Positions 60,570-64,000 of a DNA stretch of 64,000 nucleotides are shown here, in pieces. Where the stretch lies: the NCBI GenBank assembly GCA_034359265.1, contig CP136890.1, positions 102,387,501 to 102,451,500 of the forward strand, given 5' to 3'. A program made the translations under genes and the position numbers. How positions within the stretch are numbered: position 1 is the stretch's first letter; the number at the start of each line of letters is the position of its first letter. A model generated the notes under the pieces. That model was given only the letters and a program-made list of their open reading frames with translations, searched no databases and had not been told where the DNA came from. This DNA is from Canna indica. Taxonomy: Eukaryota > Streptophyta > Magnoliopsida > Zingiberales > Cannaceae.

Positions 60570-61252
60570 GTTAATTTCACCTCTTATAACGAGATAGTCA
60601 CAAAATAATTTTTTACCACAAATATACTTCAACTTTGAGAAATGTGTCACAAAAGTCACTCTCACCGACCGGATTTTGACCCAACCTGCTGACCGAAATG
60701 CCACATGAATGACCGGTGACAACATGACAAAGTGTGGACACGTTGGATGCCAACTATCACAAACACGTAAGACTCATGCAATGTCAGCATAACAGGTGGA
60801 TGTCTGACGTGGCAAGTTGCCACATCGTTTAGTCAAGAGCCATCTGATGCATGTACGGAACCACGTGGAGTAGCCAATGGACGCGCGTCACGTGTCTGAT
60901 CTACAGAGATGGCGTTTGACTGGATGATGGGGCAGCTTGCCACGTTAGACCGTGCCACCTGTTATGCTATGCTGACGTGGCATGAGTCTTACTTGTCGAT
61001 CATAATTGGCATCTAACATGTCCACGCTTCGCCACGTTGTCACTGGTCATTCATGCCACAAAAGGATTCGGTGAGGTTGGGGTTGTCACTAGTCATTCAT
61101 GCCACAAAAGGATTCGGTGAGGTTGGGGTTGAAATCCGGGCAGAGTGAATTTTGTGACATATTTCTCAAAATTAGAGGTATTTTTGTATTAAATTTTTTT
61201 CTTTAGTGACTATCCCAGTATAAGAGGTATAGTCCACCGTGGGTGAAATTGA
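60570..61252. mobile_element. Fold-back/MITE element downstream of ERD7-like gene
   Basis: The left end (TTAATTTCACCTCTTATAAC, GATAGTCAC, TTTGAGAAATGTGTCACAAAA) is matched inversely at the right end (TTTTGTGACATATTTCTCAAA, GTGACTATCCCAGTATAAGAG, GGTGAAATTGA). The right end contains an extra 15 bp. Matching continues inward through TGACGTGGCA / TGCCACGTCA-like words to a centre near 60870. A 46-bp direct duplication (61037-61128) lies in the right arm. No coding sequence; the superfamily is unclear. Confidence 0.8.
61037..61128. repeat. 46-bp tandem duplication within the fold-back arm
   Basis: Two almost identical copies of TTGTCACT(G/A)GTCATTCATG... start at 61037 and 61083. The opposite arm has only one copy, so the duplication post-dates the inverted structure. 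Confidence 0.9.
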
Positions 61253-61833
61253 GTACTTAATGAGATTCAAAAAGGACCCTATAAGTCAAGAATTGATATA
61301 AAGTCGAGCCTGATTTGAAATCGATTTGAGTCAATTTGAAATTCTTTGAAATTCGAGACTATTCTTGACTAAAATGTAGATAATATCATTATTTGAGCGA
61401 AAGTTGTATCGAGTTTATTATATTAGAATCTTGAAATCGAGGGACTAGAAGAATAATTTCTAGAACTCGTGGAGCTAAACGGAATTTTCAAAATTTCAAC
61501 TTCACGGACCCGGTTTAGGGGACGGCCCAACCCACAGCGAATGACCAGCATAGAGGTGGGCCCCTTTTGATTTATTTCCACTTATAAACTAGGTATTGTA
61601 CTGGGTATAAAGAATAAAGGGTATGCAAATATTTTTTTGCTCACGAAGGGGAACGTTAAGCTTGGCGTTTGCAGCGAGGAATTTAAATTGCCGCCGCATT
61701 TTTTATCCTCAACAGAAATAATCTCTTTCTAGTCCACCAAGAAAGTGAGAAACCCTTCCGCTCCATCGAGAACCATCGCGTGCCGTCCTCCTCGATTCCG
61801 ACTCGTTGTTGGGCGGGTAATAGGGAAGAAACG
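61253..61833 (+). promoter_or_regulatory. Promoter and leader of the right-edge gene
   Basis: No gene is seen. GC-rich sequence from about 61500, with GGGCC/GGCCCA boxes (61526, 61557) typical of proliferation-linked plant promoters, leads to the ATG at 61834. Confidence 0.4.
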
Positions 61834-62001
61834 ATGAGGAGCCACAGGGGGAAATCTGCGGCGAGGAAGCCTCTCGGAGACATATCCAACGGCGGGAACC
61901 CCCTGCTTTCGCGCAAGAAGAGTGGCCCCAAGAGCAGCGACGACGGCGCCCTAGATCGACTCCTCCTCGCGCGATCCGACCTCTCCAATCTCATCGGACA
62001 G
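61834..62001 (+). CDS. First exon of a KPLGDISN-motif protein (gene continues)
   Basis: The exon encodes 56 residues, MRSHRGKSAARKPLGDISNG followed by a basic, serine-rich stretch and LLLARSDLSNLIGQ, and ends at a donor (ACAG|GTGCGT). The RKPLGDISN motif occurs near the N-terminus of several plant cell-cycle and chromosome proteins such as shugoshin-type and securin/RSS1-like factors; the final helix would suit a coiled coil. The rest of the gene must lie beyond the window or in exons I could not identify; a possible acceptor (TATGACAG) lies at about 63976-63981. The family is not settled. Confidence 0.6.
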
Positions 62002-64000
62002 GTGCGTCGATTAGAAACATGTTTGCATCCGCTTCCGATTCAAACAATAAGGTTTTAGGATTTGAAACAAAGCAGATGGGAAGCCCTAGTTGTTGGTCTT
62101 GTTGACTCTTATTAGTCGTCTGGTAAGGATGAACTTTACAGTACTTCTGTAACATTTTCCAAATGACATTTGGAATAGTTATCTCGACCATTTGCTCATT
62201 ATGGATAGGATTATTGTTTTTTCTTAATTCCCTTTGGCTTTGAGCAATTATAACTGCATATTTGCCATGAGAGAATAAACTATGTTTTCCACCTGTTACT
62301 CGTGATTGGGTTCAGCTCTAAGGTTCTTCTCAATATGATCAGATGTGTGTATCTAACTTTGCCTGCTGAGGCATTTTCTCTTAGAGGCGTTCTAGATCTG
62401 ATTTTATATATGATTGGATCACATTCTTCTTAATAGCCTTCTCAGCCTTCTTCTTCTTAAAATGTAAGGCCGTCTGAATGGTATGAATAGTGGAGAGGAT
62501 TTAAGTTTGATAAATGTAGATTAGGAAGTTAGTATATTAAAAGGACATTAAATGGTCTTTCAAAATAACTATAAGCCATAGCTGAACAAGAAACAAACAC
62601 CATAGCTAATTGCCTAATTGATATTCTGTTGTCATACACCCAATGCATAAGCCAATAAGACCTTTGTTTGACCTTTAAAAGATATATAATAGATGTATTC
62701 CTTCCCATAAAAAATAAAAAATAGCATGTTTAAGACCAATGTCTTTGTTCAAGTAGTATAAGAAAAGCTTACTCATCTTTTCAATCCTAGTACTTGAGGA
62801 GCAACAAAGAAATCTTCTCCATTTTTATAAGTGACAAATAATACTTCCTTGAATATCAAAAGTATGTGCCAACGTGCCAGTCCCCCACTTTTGTCTTATA
62901 TTGCTGTATTGCGAATGACCAAGAATGCTTATTTAGAAGAAAGGCAACCTTTTAGTAATAATTGCAAAATAAGAACGTTGATATGCACATTGTTAATCAT
63001 AATCATATGCTTTTACTGATAAACCAAGGGGGAATCTCTCTGTGGTGTATAAACATTTGCTATTTGGCTCGGATAGGATCTATCTGAATGTGATATGATG
63101 CTGTTATATGAATCATGATTTGAAGTTTTGTTTTCATGCTATGGTAAAGGCCAATTAGTAGAAGATACTGTGCACCATTTTCTTGGTAGACCAATACCAT
63201 ACAGTTATCATACATGATCGCTACAGGTATGTCATTATGATGCTTTGGAACTTCGTATATATAGCATAGTCCCAGACCCTCAGAATAATTTTCTTCTATG
63301 TGATTAGAAGTTTTGCCTTTTTACCACCATGTTGTCAACCTGAAATGTTATAGTGATACTATATATCTAGCATAATTCCCAACCCTTGGAACCACTAACT
63401 GACTGCTAGATTCTTCATGCAACAATTTAAAACAACTAAATAATTGAATAGAATCCATATTTCTTTTGTGGCCTCGTAGTGTTAGTTTTAAGTCGAACAC
63501 ATAACTTCATAATAGTCATAGAGACATAGACAAAGGAGTGATATTTCAAATCATTATCACAATAAGAAAAACATTTAAATGAAAAGAAGGTCCAGTGAAG
63601 AAGAAATGTGATTTCTCTTGATACCTGCCTGATGGCTGATCCAACTTATTCTCTATGCATTATCCCTTTCATAACTCTTGAATTGAATACAAGTTTCTTT
63701 GTTAAAAAAAAACTTATTCTCTATGCATAAGGTACAGTTTTAAGATGTTCTATCGCTAGTTATAGGTGAGTGCAACAAAATAAATGGATAATGAATGAAA
63801 ATGACTCTATGCAGAGCATGCTCGGAGAACCTTTTAATTTTTTGAAAAATTCTTAGTAATGATTTGAGCATCATAGCTATAGCTAGATATAACTATAAAC
63901 TTTTTTATATCATTGTTTCTTTGATCTTTCCTACTCATATATTTGACTAAATAATTTCATCATATTTTACCTGATATGACAGTTTGGTATGTAAAGAGGA
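62002..64000 (+). other. Probable large first intron of the right-edge gene
   Basis: The sequence is T-rich and has no recognisable exon. It contains the LINE stub at 63661-63711. Intron identity is inferred from the good donor at 62002 and the absence of an in-frame continuation. Confidence 0.5.
63661..63711 (+). mobile_element. 51-bp LINE 3'-end stub with perfect 17-bp TSD
   Basis: ACTTATTCTCTATGCAT occurs at 63644-63660 and again at 63712-63728. Between the copies lie 51 bp that end in a poly(A) run and contain CTTTCATAACTCTTGAATTG, closely similar to the 3' end of the LINE at 43270-43300. This is a severely 5'-truncated target-primed insertion; the perfect duplication implies it is young. 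Confidence 0.88.

Overview
This window is nuclear DNA of a flowering plant. Genes are split by short GT-AG introns, intergenic DNA is AT-rich, and copia, LINE, hAT, Mutator-like and TRIM transposon pieces are scattered between and inside genes. The MAP kinase kinase protein resembles the rice MKK6-type sequence as I remember it, so a monocot is my best guess; the species cannot be told from the sequence. I found no operon, CRISPR array, prophage or other microbial system.

Layout. 1-2336: a decayed Ty1/copia element on the minus strand, running off the left edge. 3161-3970: intronless CAF1-type deadenylase (+). 6991-13145: twelve-exon mitochondrial PPR protein like Arabidopsis At4g35850 (-), with a transposon-filled 2.4-kb intron. 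15.0-17.65 kb: tandem duplications. 17647-18462: a small membrane-protein gene (-), head to head with RPAC2 (20131-22515, +), the AC19 subunit shared by RNA polymerases I and III. 24111-29887: thirteen-exon mitochondrial processing peptidase alpha subunit (-). 32024-35005: a probable two-exon small membrane protein (+). 37390-38037: OXS3-like stress protein (-). 38.1-44.6 kb: transposon-rich gap with a hAT element with perfect 8-bp target duplication and a Mutator-like fold-back element broken by a LINE. 44616-50132: eight-exon MKK6-type MAP kinase kinase (-). 51.4-52.5 kb: a second long fold-back element. 54995-57386: profilin (+). 58713-60360: ERD7/senescence-domain protein (+). 60.57-61.25 kb: another fold-back element. 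61834-62001: first exon of a gene with a KPLGDISN motif (+) that runs off the right edge.

The genes are unrelated housekeeping and stress functions: mRNA decay, organelle RNA or protein processing, transcription, MAPK signalling, actin dynamics and membrane lipid or stress response. No pathway cluster is apparent. Exon models were built by hand from splice signals and reading-frame continuity. In all the well-recognised genes every exon length closes the frame and the total length agrees with the family as remembered.

Most notable: nested transposon insertions with readable target-site duplications, two GC-AG introns in conserved genes, a 37-bp tandem duplication that multiplies upstream ATGs before CAF1, a missing codon at the first splice junction of profilin, and a 51-bp stub of a LINE inserted with a perfect 17-bp duplication. 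I found no convincing new biological system.
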